Origin: Chryseobacterium sp. JJR-5R
GTDB taxonomy: Bacteria; Bacteroidota; Bacteroidia; Flavobacteriales; Weeksellaceae
DNA: 64,000 nt
Direction: 5' to 3'
Assembly: GCF_034047335.1 (NCBI RefSeq)
Contig: NZ_CP139137.1
Location: forward strand, 620,001-684,000
Shown one piece after another: positions 38,995 through 50,300 of this stretch. Every line of letters starts with the position of its first letter. Positions within the stretch are counted from its first letter, which is position 1. A model generated the notes under the pieces. The model was given only the letters and a program-made list of their open reading frames with translations, was not told the origin of the DNA and did no database searches. The translations under genes and the position numbers were made by a program.

Positions 38995-40884
38995 CTACTT
39001 TTCAGTCTCAGTTTCCTGTTGCTGTTCCTCATCGTTTGAAGAGTCTTCCCATTGCTGATTGTCAAAATTAAGATTGTCATAAGCCAAAAGGTCCTCCTCC
39101 CGCTGGAGGAGTTCTTTCGTGGTAAACAGATGGATGTCGTCGTCGTCGTCAGATTTGGCGAGCTTGCGGATCGATCCTTTGTCGATGGCCATAAACCTCT
39201 GCCCGAGCCGCCTTGCGGAGTATTTCCGCATGCCGGTTTCATGAAGGACATCAACCGCCATATCAACCGCTGTTCCCAGAGTTTCGCGATAAATATTGTC
39301 AATCCCGTTGTTTAAATAATCATAGGCGTCAATCCTGTTTTTGGCCCGTACGAAAATTTTTACCTCAGGGTAATGTTCCCGTACGATATCCGCAACAAAC
39401 TTATTATCATCAGGGTCATCCAGGCAGAGTACCAGGATTTCGGCATCTTCAATTCCGGCAGCACGCAATGTAGGGATTTTTGTGGCATCGCCGTAATATA
39501 CTTTAAACCCATAACTTCTCAGCAGTTTCACCCGGTCTGAATCCCGGTCCAGTACGGTGGCTGGTATTTTATTGGCTTTCAGCAGCCGCCCTACCGTGCT
39601 CCCGAAATGCCCGAAACCGACAATGATGATTTTCTTCTGGCGGATCTGTCCGTCCAGGATATTAAAGCCGTTGTCTGCATCCGGGATCTCTTTGATAAAC
39701 CTGGGGTTGATCAGCTTATCGTTGATAATCAAAAGGAAAGGGGTAATACACATGGTAATCGCAGTTACCGCCATCATCTGGGCATTGAGTTCGTCATTTA
39801 AAAGATAAAGGCTTGAGGCATAATTAATCAGGACAAATGCAAATTCCCCGACCTGCGAAAGGGCAAATGCATAAAACAGGCTCTGCGGCGTGTCCATTTT
39901 GAAAAATTTACCGATTACATAAAGCACGATAAATTTGATCCCCAAAACAGCGAAAACCATACTGAAAATAAATACCGGATCTTCCTGGATGATATTGAAA
40001 TTCATGGTAGATCCTACACTTACAAAAAATACGGCAAGCAGAAGGCCTTTGAACGGGTCAATGTGTGCCTCCAGCTCATGGCGGAATTCACTATTGGCCA
40101 GCATAACGCCTGCAAGGAAAGCGCCCAGTGCGGGAGAAAGCCCGATGGCTACCATTAATTCTGACACCCCGATGACCAGGAACAGCGAAGAAGCGGTTAA
40201 AAGTTCGGTCATCCCGGACTTTGAAACATACCGTAAAAACGGTACAAATACATACCTTCCCAGTAAAATTAAAACGGCAACCCCCAGAATTACGGTGGCA
40301 AACTGCATCCACTGCGGCAGGTTCTGGATGATCACCTGGATTTCGTTGTCACTGTTCGTTACCTTATGGTGGGCAATCAGAGGAAGTATGGCCAGGATCG
40401 GGATAACGGCGATATCCTGGAACAGCAGTGTGGAAAATGAGGCTTCCCCGGCCAGTGTTTTCAGGTTCTTCTTTTCCTGCAGCGTCTGCAGCACGATGGC
40501 TGTAGAAGACAAGGCAAAGCACATGGCAACCGCAACGGCTTTATCAATTTGCCATCCGGCCCACATAAAAACAACAAAGAGCAATGAAATGGTAAGAAGC
40601 ATCTGCGTCATGCCGAGACCGATGATCTTTTTCCGCATCTCCCAGAATTTCCGGGGCTCCAGTTCCAGCCCTACCAGAAAAAGCAGCATAATCACCCCGA
40701 ATTCACTGGCGTGCATAATGTCATTTACATCTTTTCCTGTCAGCCTTAACGCATAAGGCCCGATAATGATCCCACCCGCAATATATCCTATCACAGAGCT
40801 GAGTCCGAATTTCCTCGCCAGCGGAACCATGATAATGGCAACGCCCAGAAAAAGAAGGGTATTCATTGCTAAGCTGGTTTCCAT
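38995..40884 (-). CDS. Monovalent cation:proton antiporter-2 (KefB/KefC-type)
   Basis: 629 residues. About 12 transmembrane helices (residues 1-385) form a CPA2 Na+/H+ exchanger domain. The TrkA-N (RCK) NAD-binding domain (about 412-525; KKIIIVGFGHFGSTVGRLL) follows. The C-terminal end is acidic and Gln-rich (SSNDEEQQQETE). KefB/C proteins in E. coli export K+ in response to glutathione adducts. The adjacent oxidoreductase upstream, 3 bases away, fits the KefF/KefG ancillary subunit. The response mechanism here is inferred. Confidence 0.93.
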   Translation of the reverse strand: METSLAMNTLLFLGVAIIMVPLARKFGLSSVIGYIAGGIIIGPYALRLTGKDVNDIMHASEFGVIMLLFLVGLELEPRKFWEMRKKIIGLGMTQMLLTISLLFVVFMWAGWQIDKAVAVAMCFALSSTAIVLQTLQEKKNLKTLAGEASFSTLLFQDIAVIPILAILPLIAHHKVTNSDNEIQVIIQNLPQWMQFATVILGVAVLILLGRYVFVPFLRYVSKSGMTELLTASSLFLVIGVSELMVAIGLSPALGAFLAGVMLANSEFRHELEAHIDPFKGLLLAVFFVSVGSTMNFNIIQEDPVFIFSMVFAVLGIKFIVLYVIGKFFKMDTPQSLFYAFALSQVGEFAFVLINYASSLYLLNDELNAQMMAVTAITMCITPFLLIINDKLINPRFIKEIPDADNGFNILDGQIRQKKIIIVGFGHFGSTVGRLLKANKIPATVLDRDSDRVKLLRSYGFKVYYGDATKIPTLRAAGIEDAEILVLCLDDPDDNKFVADIVREHYPEVKIFVRAKNRIDAYDYLNNGIDNIYRETLGTAVDMAVDVLHETGMRKYSARRLGQRFMAIDKGSIRKLAKSDDDDDIHLFTTKELLQREEDLLAYDNLNFDNQQWEDSSNDEEQQQETETEK

Positions 40885-40887
40885 GCT

Positions 40888-41409
40888 TTATTTTTTTAAA
40901 AGTTCTGTGAATTTCTGCTTATGCATGATAATTTCTTTTTTTGATAATTTATTGGCTTCGTAAACAACCTTGATGCCTTTGACATCGGCTTTAAAAACAT
41001 TCAGGGAAACAATGAGCCCGCTGATCAGTTCTTCCACTGTATAGCCGTAAGTACCTTCTTTACTGAACGACCTTTCCTTGCCGCCTGTCGTTACCAGGAT
41101 ATAAACTTCTTTACCTTCCAGCGGATTGGTATGTTCCTCTTTGAGCCAATCGCGGTCAAATACTTCATCAACCCAGAGTTTCAGCAGGGGAGGAGTCCCG
41201 AACCAAATCAGGGGGAACTGAAAAATAAAACGGTCGTAATACTTTAGTCTCTTCCTTTCCCTGAATGCCGCAATGTGAAAGTCCGGATATTCTTCATAAA
41301 GATCCCGAAGGGTAAAATGCTGGTGGCGGACATAGAAATTAATAAGCTCTGCATTTGAATTGGAGTGCTCTAAATAAGGATGTGCAAAAACGACCAGCGT
41401 CTTTTTCAT
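40888..41409 (-). CDS. NAD(P)H oxidoreductase (KefF/G-like flavodoxin)
   Basis: 173 residues of flavodoxin-like quinone oxidoreductase fold. The N-terminal FMN loop VVFAHPYLEHSNSNAEL, the central FQFPLIWFGTPPLLKLWVDEVF and the VTTGG segment are typical of the KefF/KefG/MdaB family. It precedes the KefB/C antiporter by 3 bases and was probably recruited as its activating subunit. The last residues (HKQKFTELLKK) overlap nothing. Confidence 0.92.
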   Translation of the reverse strand: MKKTLVVFAHPYLEHSNSNAELINFYVRHQHFTLRDLYEEYPDFHIAAFRERKRLKYYDRFIFQFPLIWFGTPPLLKLWVDEVFDRDWLKEEHTNPLEGKEVYILVTTGGKERSFSKEGTYGYTVEELISGLIVSLNVFKADVKGIKVVYEANKLSKKEIIMHKQKFTELLKK

Positions 41410-41880
41410 AAGGCTGTTTTAGTAAATATAATGAAAAAACTTTGGATTAATGGCGTGCTTTAAGAGAGTTTAATGATTTTTAATTGTTAAAAATTAGAGT
41501 TTGCATACTAATACATTATTATAACAGCAATATATTTCTTTTTTCTATATTGAAATCACGGAAATTAAATCCTGCTGTGCCTGTCTGCAGTTTCATTTAT
41601 TTAAAAGCTGATTTATTCGGAGTAAAAACAGAAATCGGTGGTTCAGTTGAATGATTTGATTTGTATTCAATAATCAATAATAAATTTTAATACGACACGT
41701 TTTGTCGCATTGCAGGAATATCTTTGCTTCAGAAAGTTTACAGGGAAATGAAGCAGAAGTAGGGCACGGTTAAATATGATCATATTCACATAAAATTGAT
41801 ATGTATCATCTTTTTACGGTGAATTAAAAAACATATTTTTGCAGGAATTATAAAAAAATAATAATTAAAATACTAAGGAC
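41410..41880. other. Intergenic region with promoters of the RHS-type operon
   Basis: 470 bases. TATCTTTG at 41719-41726 and TATTTTTG at 41834-41841 are plausible -7 boxes. The second is 39 bases before the ATG at 41881 and has TTTTT about 18 bases upstream. No gene or RNA was recognised in the rest. Confidence 0.5.
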
Positions 41881-43440
41881 ATGAAAAAACTCTACATGAG
41901 TGCACTATCCGTGTGTACGGTTCTGGGCATTTCAGCCCAGGAAGTACTCTGGCAGAAGGACATCAAATCCTCAACGCAGGATTTCCTTTCTCAGGTGACC
42001 ACTACCATCGACGGGCAATATCTAATTTCCGGAAGCAGCATCCGGTCCAATAAAATTTCTTCAGACAGCAAACAAAACCAAGGGTATGATTATCATTTGG
42101 TTAAACTGAACCAACAGGGCGAAGAAGTCTGGGAAAAATACTTCTCCGGGAAGAACCATGATTTCTTATCGGCTACGGTAAATACCCAGGAGGGCGGTTT
42201 CCTTCTGGCAGGTACTTCCTACAGCCCGAAAGGCCTTGATAAAAAAGACGATTCCAAAGGCGGATCTGATATCTGGCTGATCCGGATTAATGAATTCGGG
42301 GATGAATTATGGCAGAAAACCATTAGCGGATCCTCCGATGAAGAGGCCAGAGCGGTGATCCAGACTACCGATTTCGGATTCTTCGTAGCCGGGAATGTAC
42401 AGAATGCTGCCAAAGGTTACGGTTCCAAAGATGTTTTGATCATCAGGCTGGATAAAAACGGAAAGGAAATCTCGCAGCTTATTTTAGGCGGGAAAGGCCT
42501 GGATGAAGTGGAGAAAATGGTTCCGACCAAAGACGGCGGTGCTTTACTGGGAGTCTATTCAAGAAGCGCAGCAGGAGGATCAAAGAAAACAGAGAACTAT
42601 GGCGAAGGGGATTACTGGATCATTAAGCTTAATAAAGACGGCAGGGTAGAATGGGAAAAGAATTTCGGTGGCAAGGGCGATGACCACCCAAGGACTCTGG
42701 CCCTGACTTCAACCGGTTTTCTGATCGGCGGGGAATCGAGATCGGAAAGATCCGGGAATAAAACGACGGGCATCGAAGAAGGCACGGATCTGTGGCTCAT
42801 TTCACTAGATGAAAGAGGCGAAGACCTGTGGCAGAAGTCGTACAGCTTTAGAAACCGTGATGTGCTGATGGGGATGAGTGTGATGACGAAGACACAAGAC
42901 ACAAGAATTAAAAGCCAAGACATTACGACCGGGATTTTACTGGGCGGCTATACCCAATCCGAGGAAAGGATCGAAACGGATGATGAAACGTTCTGGATGC
43001 TGTATGTGGATCAGAACGGGAATGAACAGTGGCGGAAGCATGTGAAGGGAGAAAAGAGACAGCGAGAAGAGCGACTGTCAGATATTAGGCTGAACCACGA
43101 CGGCTCGATTATCCTGGCCGGCACCAGTGCTGAGGAACTCGGGAAAGAGAACTGGAAGATTGTAAAGCTTGGCGACAAACAGATTGACCAGCTGATCGAG
43201 AAGCAGGATATTAAGATCTACCCGAACCCGGTGAGTGATTATGCCTATGTGGAGATCGGGTTTGACTTTAAGGAAGCGGAGATTACGGTGTATGATATGG
43301 GCGGAAGGCAGCTGCAGAGTATGAAAACGAAGAATAAGGTGACCAAGATTAACACGCAGAATCTTATTCAGGGAGCATACCTAATTACTTTAAAAACAGA
43401 CAGCGAGAAAACTGCAAACGCTAAAATTATTAAGAAATAA
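41881..43440 (+). CDS. T9SS type A sorting-domain protein, repeat-rich
   Basis: 519 residues with a signal peptide (ending ISAQ) and a T9SS type A C-terminal sorting domain (about 445-519; IYPNPVSDYAYVEI, VYDMGGRQLQ, QGAYLITL). The protein should therefore be exported and attached to the cell surface or released. The central part has 6-7 repeats of about 55 residues (GSDIWLIRINEFGDELWQKTISG-type units) that suggest a beta-propeller. A 15-residue insert near 341-355 (TKTQDTRIKSQDITT) looks like a non-protein repeat captured in frame. It is the first gene of the RHS-type operon, with 4 bases to the next start. Confidence 0.88.
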   Translation: MKKLYMSALSVCTVLGISAQEVLWQKDIKSSTQDFLSQVTTTIDGQYLISGSSIRSNKISSDSKQNQGYDYHLVKLNQQGEEVWEKYFSGKNHDFLSATVNTQEGGFLLAGTSYSPKGLDKKDDSKGGSDIWLIRINEFGDELWQKTISGSSDEEARAVIQTTDFGFFVAGNVQNAAKGYGSKDVLIIRLDKNGKEISQLILGGKGLDEVEKMVPTKDGGALLGVYSRSAAGGSKKTENYGEGDYWIIKLNKDGRVEWEKNFGGKGDDHPRTLALTSTGFLIGGESRSERSGNKTTGIEEGTDLWLISLDERGEDLWQKSYSFRNRDVLMGMSVMTKTQDTRIKSQDITTGILLGGYTQSEERIETDDETFWMLYVDQNGNEQWRKHVKGEKRQREERLSDIRLNHDGSIILAGTSAEELGKENWKIVKLGDKQIDQLIEKQDIKIYPNPVSDYAYVEIGFDFKEAEITVYDMGGRQLQSMKTKNKVTKINTQNLIQGAYLITLKTDSEKTANAKIIKK

Positions 43441-43444
43441 AAAT

Positions 43445-46400
43445 ATGTTAAGAAAGATATACATTTTCATCATCGTGATGTTGCACCAATTTTATTTTTG
43501 CCAAATCGAAGATTTAGTGGTTGACCCAAACAATATTGAAAGAAGAACTACATTTAACAGAATGGTTTCATCTCCCGAGGTGGCCTCATTTCAAAAAGTA
43601 AATTTTTTGCCATTAAATCTATATACTGGTAAGCCAGATATTGAAATTCCCTTATATATAATTAAAACAGGCGACATTGAAGTCCCAATAACTTTAAAAT
43701 ACGACATTGGTGGAAATAAAGTGGATGATATTGCTTCAAATGTTGGATGGGGATGGCTTTTAAATGCAGGAGGCAATATTACACGAGTAGTCAGAGATAT
43801 TGATGATCACGAATATGAGACTGGAAGACAGATTACAACACCATGTATTCTCACTAGTGGCGGTGGATGTGATGATTTTGATCTACAATATAATGGATAT
43901 AAACTCCTTAGATTAGGTAGTCTTAGAAAAGTCGCAGATCAACCTATCACACCAATTGCTGCAGAATCATATACTTCAAATTTAACAGAAGATGCTCTTC
44001 CAGATCTGTTTTTAGCAAATGCTCCCGGGCTTTCAACTAAGTTTTTTTTAGAAAGAAATTTCAGTAATTATGATAGTTCTCAAACTTACGGAGCTAAAGT
44101 ATTAGATGGAAAAAAAATAAAGTTTGGACAAATATTTTATGGAGACTTTGAAACTGAACAAATAAAAAATTATGCTGGATTTAATTATCAAGATGCTGCT
44201 CCAAATCTAAGTTCGAGCTATGCTGGCGGTATTGATCAAGATAATCCCCTTTATCAAATTAGAGGGTTTCAACAGTCTTCCAATTATAGTGCTGGCTTAA
44301 TAAAGTCTAAAAATAACGATTACAGAGGTTTTGATCTAACAAATGAGGATGGAACATTTTATAGCTTTAAAACTTTTGACATAAGTGAATCAACCCCAGT
44401 ATTTTATGAAAATGAAAGCACTTATTGGAGACTTGACAGCCATATTCTTTTTCCAAATCTCACTCACTTTGCGACAGCGTATAAAATTAATAAAGGAGCA
44501 TGGCATCTTGACAAAATTAAAGATCTAAATAATAAAGAGGTCAAATTTCAATATATTCCGAGTTACAGATTTGAGTATGACATTTCTGAAAACTATACAG
44601 GCTTATCATCAGTTCCAATCTCAGAAGTGAACAAGATAAGTTCCCTATTAGAATCGGGCATATTTTTTAATTGGATATTTAACATGGGAATGAGCTACGG
44701 GAATGGTAATATTGCACCGATTAATCAACCAATACGACCTATAAATAAATCAAGTTTTTTATCTAAAATTACGCAACAACAATTAATTGATAAAATCTCT
44801 TGGGATCAAGGGGATATTCTTTTCCATTATGATATAGTGAGAGAAGATAGATTAAACTCGAAAGCGTTATCTGAAATTAAAATAGTTAATAAGTCAGGTC
44901 AAATTGTAAAGCATTACAAATTTGTTTATTCGTATTTCAAAAGTTCTGAAGTGGAATGCTCACTTAATAATTCTGCTAATTGTTTCAGATTAAAACTTGA
45001 TCAAATTTACGAAGTAGATACGAACAACGAAAAAATATCAAACTACTTTTTTAAATACAACAGCGAAAATGCTATACCAACACTTAATTCAAAAAGTAAG
45101 GATTATTTAGGATATTACAATGCTGAACCTAATAATGTAGATATTACATATTCTTCCCCATATCCATTAATTACAGAATATTTTTTTTCACCTAATTTTA
45201 CTTTTACTCCAAATAAAGGAAGGTTTTCAATTTTACCTTTTCAAACGAACTTAATTAATTCAAATACATCTATCAAAATTGATGGACAGGCAAATATAAA
45301 CCCTAATAGCTTTTCGCAAGCAGGGCTACTTAACGAAATTATTTATCCTACCCAAGGTAGCAATAAAATTATTTATGAAAATAATAAGTTTAATTTAGAC
45401 GGTATTGACTTTATAGCACCTGGCAACAGAGTTAAAAACCAAATTATTGATGATGGAAATGGAAATGTTATAAGCAAACATTATGAATATTTAGAAGCAG
45501 ATGGAAAATCTTCGGGTACAATGATAAATTTTCCAAAGATTGCAGACTTGCTATTTTGGAATTCAGGAACAAAAAATCTTGTTTTTTCAACCTACAGTTA
45601 CAATAAGTCGAATATTGAATTGACACAAGGGGCATATATTGGGTATAGCAGGGTTACTGAAAAAATTGCGAACAAAGGTAGAACTGAATACTATTTTAGT
45701 TCTGCGAAAGAGTATCCAAATGAATATGAATTACCTCAAACATCTTTTTTTGCTAAACATTCTTTTTATCCAGCCACTAGTTTTAATGATAATGATAATA
45801 GACGAGGAAACTTGAAACAAAAAATTATTTATGATAATAACACCAAATTAATTGAAGAAACTTATAATTATGCTTCATACAAGATACTTAATATATATAA
45901 CAGAAATCACTCAATTTCAACGACGGCCAGAACGTTTACTGGTTGGTTTGAAAATCATAAAGAAAATTATAATATAAAACTGCTGAATTCAATAAATAGA
46001 TTATCTACAAAAGAAACAATTGAATATCTTAACGGAAAGCTTCTAAAAAAGAGATTGGATTATACTTATGGAAGCAATTTTCATCCATATGCAACTGAAG
46101 TTAAAAATACTGATAGTGACGGTAATGTGTATTCTAAACTCATTGGTCGTGTCCAAGATTTACCGAATCAAGGAATATTTGAGACAACAATGATTGCAAA
46201 AAACATGGTCAAGGTTCCTATCAGCAATATTTCTCTTAAGAACTTTATTAAATATTCTGAGAATAGAAGTACTTATGCTCCTGTAGACTCTGCTCCAGAA
46301 GAGACCAATACAAGATATCTGCCTAAATATTATTTCTCCAATATAGGACCTTCGGTTTTAGATATTTCTCCAAATTCATTAGATAAAGAAAGCAGTATCG

Positions 46401-47347
46401 ATGTTTATGATGAAAAAAGCAATGTTGTTCAATATACCATGAAAAATGGGATACCAGTAACAATAATTTGGGGTTATAACAAAACTCTACCATTAGCTGA
46501 AGTAAATGGAGCTAAGCTTTCTGATATAAGTTCAAATTTAATTAATAATATTGTTACAAAATCTAACGAAGATAATATTGTAGGAACAAGCCTATCGGAA
46601 CAAGCTTTAATAAATGAATTAAATATTTTCAGAAATCATTCTTCAATGCTTAATTATAAAGTTATTACATATACCTATGATCCACTTATCGGTTTGAAAT
46701 CAAAAACAAATTCATCAGGATTATCTGAATTTTATTATTATGACGATGCAAATCAACTAAAAGAAATTCGAGATACCGATCATAGTATAATCAAAGAATA
46801 TGAATACAATTATGTGTTACCTACATTTTATAATGCAGCTAAGAATCAATCATTTGTTAAAAATAATTGTGGTAGTGGGCAACTGCCTGGTAATTCTATA
46901 AACTATTCAGTTCCAGCAAACATATATACCTCAAATATAAGCCAGGCTGATGCTGATCAAAAAGCTCGGAACGACATCAACATTAATGGGCAGGCTTACG
47001 CAAATGCAAATGGCAGCTGTTATGATGCTTTTTGTCAGTTCAATGCTCAGATTTCCAGTAATTTTTTTATGCTACAATATGCACCTTTTGAAAAGGTCAA
47101 TAATACTGTTAATGCACAAATTTATTTTCAGATTACAGCAAACCCGGGATTAAATTGGTCTGGTGGTGTATTAATAGGATATATTCCTTCACCTTGCTGG
47201 CCTACTGCAACAATTTCAAAGACTTCAGGAAATTGGCAAGTTACCATTTATCAAGGATCTGGTCAAACTGTATTGAGATGGACAGGAAGCGGAAATCCTT
47301 CTACAGGTATTCCATATAATATTGCCTTTAATTATAATGTAAACTAA
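43445..47347 (+). CDS. Large SpvB/TcB-like, DUF5977-containing secreted protein
   Basis: 1300 residues with a signal peptide (about 1-20). The N-terminal PLNLYTGKPDIEIPLYI...ITLKYDIGGNKVDDIASNVGWGWLLNAGG-type stretch (about 55-115) resembles the SpvB / Tc-toxin B start, where a smooth beta-sheet enters the toxin cocoon. An RHS/YD-like repeat appears near 1095-1125, and a DUF5977-type module near 1140-1190 (SQADADQKARND, NGQAYANANGSC). No toxin or protease motif is visible. The DNA is far richer in A/T and in AAT/AAA/GAA codons than the genes on both sides, which suggests a foreign origin. It lies 5 bases before the RHS gene. Confidence 0.72.
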   Translation: MLRKIYIFIIVMLHQFYFCQIEDLVVDPNNIERRTTFNRMVSSPEVASFQKVNFLPLNLYTGKPDIEIPLYIIKTGDIEVPITLKYDIGGNKVDDIASNVGWGWLLNAGGNITRVVRDIDDHEYETGRQITTPCILTSGGGCDDFDLQYNGYKLLRLGSLRKVADQPITPIAAESYTSNLTEDALPDLFLANAPGLSTKFFLERNFSNYDSSQTYGAKVLDGKKIKFGQIFYGDFETEQIKNYAGFNYQDAAPNLSSSYAGGIDQDNPLYQIRGFQQSSNYSAGLIKSKNNDYRGFDLTNEDGTFYSFKTFDISESTPVFYENESTYWRLDSHILFPNLTHFATAYKINKGAWHLDKIKDLNNKEVKFQYIPSYRFEYDISENYTGLSSVPISEVNKISSLLESGIFFNWIFNMGMSYGNGNIAPINQPIRPINKSSFLSKITQQQLIDKISWDQGDILFHYDIVREDRLNSKALSEIKIVNKSGQIVKHYKFVYSYFKSSEVECSLNNSANCFRLKLDQIYEVDTNNEKISNYFFKYNSENAIPTLNSKSKDYLGYYNAEPNNVDITYSSPYPLITEYFFSPNFTFTPNKGRFSILPFQTNLINSNTSIKIDGQANINPNSFSQAGLLNEIIYPTQGSNKIIYENNKFNLDGIDFIAPGNRVKNQIIDDGNGNVISKHYEYLEADGKSSGTMINFPKIADLLFWNSGTKNLVFSTYSYNKSNIELTQGAYIGYSRVTEKIANKGRTEYYFSSAKEYPNEYELPQTSFFAKHSFYPATSFNDNDNRRGNLKQKIIYDNNTKLIEETYNYASYKILNIYNRNHSISTTARTFTGWFENHKENYNIKLLNSINRLSTKETIEYLNGKLLKKRLDYTYGSNFHPYATEVKNTDSDGNVYSKLIGRVQDLPNQGIFETTMIAKNMVKVPISNISLKNFIKYSENRSTYAPVDSAPEETNTRYLPKYYFSNIGPSVLDISPNSLDKESSIDVYDEKSNVVQYTMKNGIPVTIIWGYNKTLPLAEVNGAKLSDISSNLINNIVTKSNEDNIVGTSLSEQALINELNIFRNHSSMLNYKVITYTYDPLIGLKSKTNSSGLSEFYYYDDANQLKEIRDTDHSIIKEYEYNYVLPTFYNAAKNQSFVKNNCGSGQLPGNSINYSVPANIYTSNISQADADQKARNDININGQAYANANGSCYDAFCQFNAQISSNFFMLQYAPFEKVNNTVNAQIYFQITANPGLNWSGGVLIGYIPSPCWPTATISKTSGNWQVTIYQGSGQTVLRWTGSGNPSTGIPYNIAFNYNVN

Positions 47348-47352
47348 TACCA

Positions 47353-50300
47353 ATGAAAAAAATATTAATCCCAATAGGCACCATTTTTTTATCAGGATGG
47401 TCCCAGGCACAGCTTAGCAGTACAGAAAATTATATCCAGAGCCGGACTTATTTAGAGCCTGTTACGGCTTCAAGCTCAACAGCGCGGCAGGTAGAAACGG
47501 TCCAGTACTTTGATGGATTGGGCCGGCCCAAGCAGATGGTGAATGTCAAGGCATCCCCAAGCGGAAAAGATGTGGTGACCCATATCGAATACGATGGCTT
47601 TGGCAGACAGGCCAAAGACTTCTTGCCCGTCCCCCAACAGGGGACGCAGAACGGGGCTATTTATACTTCTCCCTTAAGCAACGCCACGCAGCCTGCATTG
47701 TATGGCTCCGAAAAGATTTATGCTGAAAAGGTATTGGAAAGCTCACCTTTGGACCGTATCCTTCAGCAGAAGCAGGTAGGAACTGCGTGGAGTGACAAGC
47801 CTGTGCAGTTTGGCTATGACGCCAATATGACCGGTGATGCCGTTAAGAAATACACTACGGTTACCACCTGGGTTGATGGGGCTACCAGCTCTATTATGAG
47901 CCAGTCAGCTAATTACGGGAATGCGCAGCTGTATAAAAATACAGTCACGGATGAAGATAATAATGTAACTGTTGAGTTTAAAAACGGGCAGGGGCAGGTT
48001 GTACTGGTCAGAAAAGTTTTAAGTGCCAGTGAAAATGCCGATACGTATTATGTCTATAATGAATACAACCAGCTGGCTTTTGTCATTCCTCCCAAAGCAG
48101 CTGTTGCTGCAGACCCCAATACGGTGCTCACTGATCTCTGCTACCAGTACAAATATGACGGCAGGGGCAGATTGGTGGAGAAGAAACTTCCCGGGAAAGG
48201 CTGGGAATATATGATCTATGATACAGCGGATAGATTAGTTATGAGCCAGGATGCTAATCTGAGAGCGCAAAATAAATGGTTATTTAGCAAACACGATAAA
48301 TTCAGCAGAGTATTATATATGGGAATTGTTATTGACGGAGGTGCCAGAAATGCGATACAAGGCTATCTTGAAGCTGTATTCGGAAGCAATACTGAGACAG
48401 AAGGGTCATTTCAGCACAGCGGCATCACAATATATCATGGCAAAACGGCTGCGCCAACTGTTTTTGACAAGATCCTTACTGTAAACTATTATGATAAGTA
48501 TCCTCCATATGACTTCAGTCCCACTTTCCCGGCGGATATTATCGGTCAGCCGACCTTAACGGACAATCCGGCAGCAGACGGGAGAAGCACCAAAGGCCTT
48601 CCGGTGATGAGTCTGGTAAAAAATATCGAAGATGACAACTGGACGAAGAACTATACGTATTACGATAAAAAAGGACGTTCTATAGGATCTTATTCCATTA
48701 ACCATTTAGGCGGCCGCACTAAGATTGATTCTAAGCTGGATTTTGCAGGCGTGGTCCAGCAGAGCATTACCCGTCACAAGAGGCTGGATACGGATACCAA
48801 CAGGGTAATTACGGAAAACTTTACGTATGACCATCAGAACAGGCTGCTTACCCATACACATCAGGTAGACAGCAACCCGATGGAATATTTAGCCCAGAAT
48901 AGCTATAATGAACTGTCCCAGCTACAGAGCAAGAAAGTAGGAGGCATATCGCCTTCTGTTCCGCTTCAGAGTATAGATTATGCCTACAACATCCGGGGCT
49001 GGATGACCAAAATCAACGATCCGGCAAATCTTAACGGGAAACTTTTTGGATATGAGATCAGGTATAATAACCCGGTATCCTCAAATATTGCACCGAGCAG
49101 ATTCAACGGTAATATTGCAGAAGTAGACTGGAACAACGGTTCAGAAAACCTGATGAAAAGGTATAATTATGAATATGATAAACTGAGCAGGCTGATAAAT
49201 GCTTTTTACAGTGAGCCGAGCACGGGAGTAAGCGGAAGTTTCAATGAATATCTTACCTATGACCTGAACGGGAACATCAATACCTTAAAACGGTCCGCTC
49301 CGCAGGTATTTTCTCCTACGGAAACTTTGGTTGATGACCTGGAATATCAGTATGCAGGAAACCGCCTTACAAAAGTGATTGAGAATATCCCCAACAGTAC
49401 CGGCTATGAAGGAGGGAACAATGTAATTGATTATGATTTGAACGGGAGCATGACCAATATGAAGGATAAAGGCATCGATGGGATAGGATACAACCATCTG
49501 AATTTACCTGATGCTTTTGGGATTACTCAGGAGAATCCTTTCGGCGGCACCTTTACAAGCTTTAGTTTAAATTATTTATATCGTGCGGATGGCACTAAGG
49601 TCCGCAAAACCTATTATAGTGGCGGTGGCAGGGGAAATCCTACGATCACCACTAATGTTACGGATTACCTGGATGGTTTCCAATACAGGTATTCTGAGAT
49701 TACCCAATGCCTGTGGTGCAGGACTAGTGTTGCCTATGAGCAGGAAGCTTTTAAAGATCCTGTTGTTCTTGATCCAACCAACCCCGGCACATTAACCCCA
49801 ACCTGGATCCTTGATTTTGTTCCAACTGCGGAAGGGTTTTACAGTTTCACAAAAAACCATTATATTTACCAGTACAGGGACCATTTGGGAAATGCGAGGG
49901 TGAATTATGAGAAGAATAGTGAAGGAGTCCTGGAAATTACGGATACCAATAACTATTATGCATTCGGAATGAACCATATCGGAGGGATGAAAAGTATGCT
50001 TGGAGGCTATCAGAATTATAAGTATAACGGAAAGGAGATCCAGGAAAGCGGGATGTATGATTACGGAGCCAGGTTTTATATGCCGGATATCGGTAGATGG
50101 GGTACTCAGGATGATTTAAGTGAATTACAATTCCATTATAGTCCTTATTCTTATGTATATAATAATCCTATTTTCTTTAATGATCCGACTGGGATGATTG
50201 GGGAAGCTTGTGAAGGCTGTCCAGATAAGAGTAAAAATCCAGAAATCAATCCAAATGCAAAAGGAGGAGCGAATAACCCTGCTGATATTCAGGAAGTAAT

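Noticed and set aside
39935-40756. 273-codon frame opposite the antiporter gene
   Set aside because: Antisense shadow of the membrane domain; Ser/Thr/Pro-rich composition is the complement of membrane codons.
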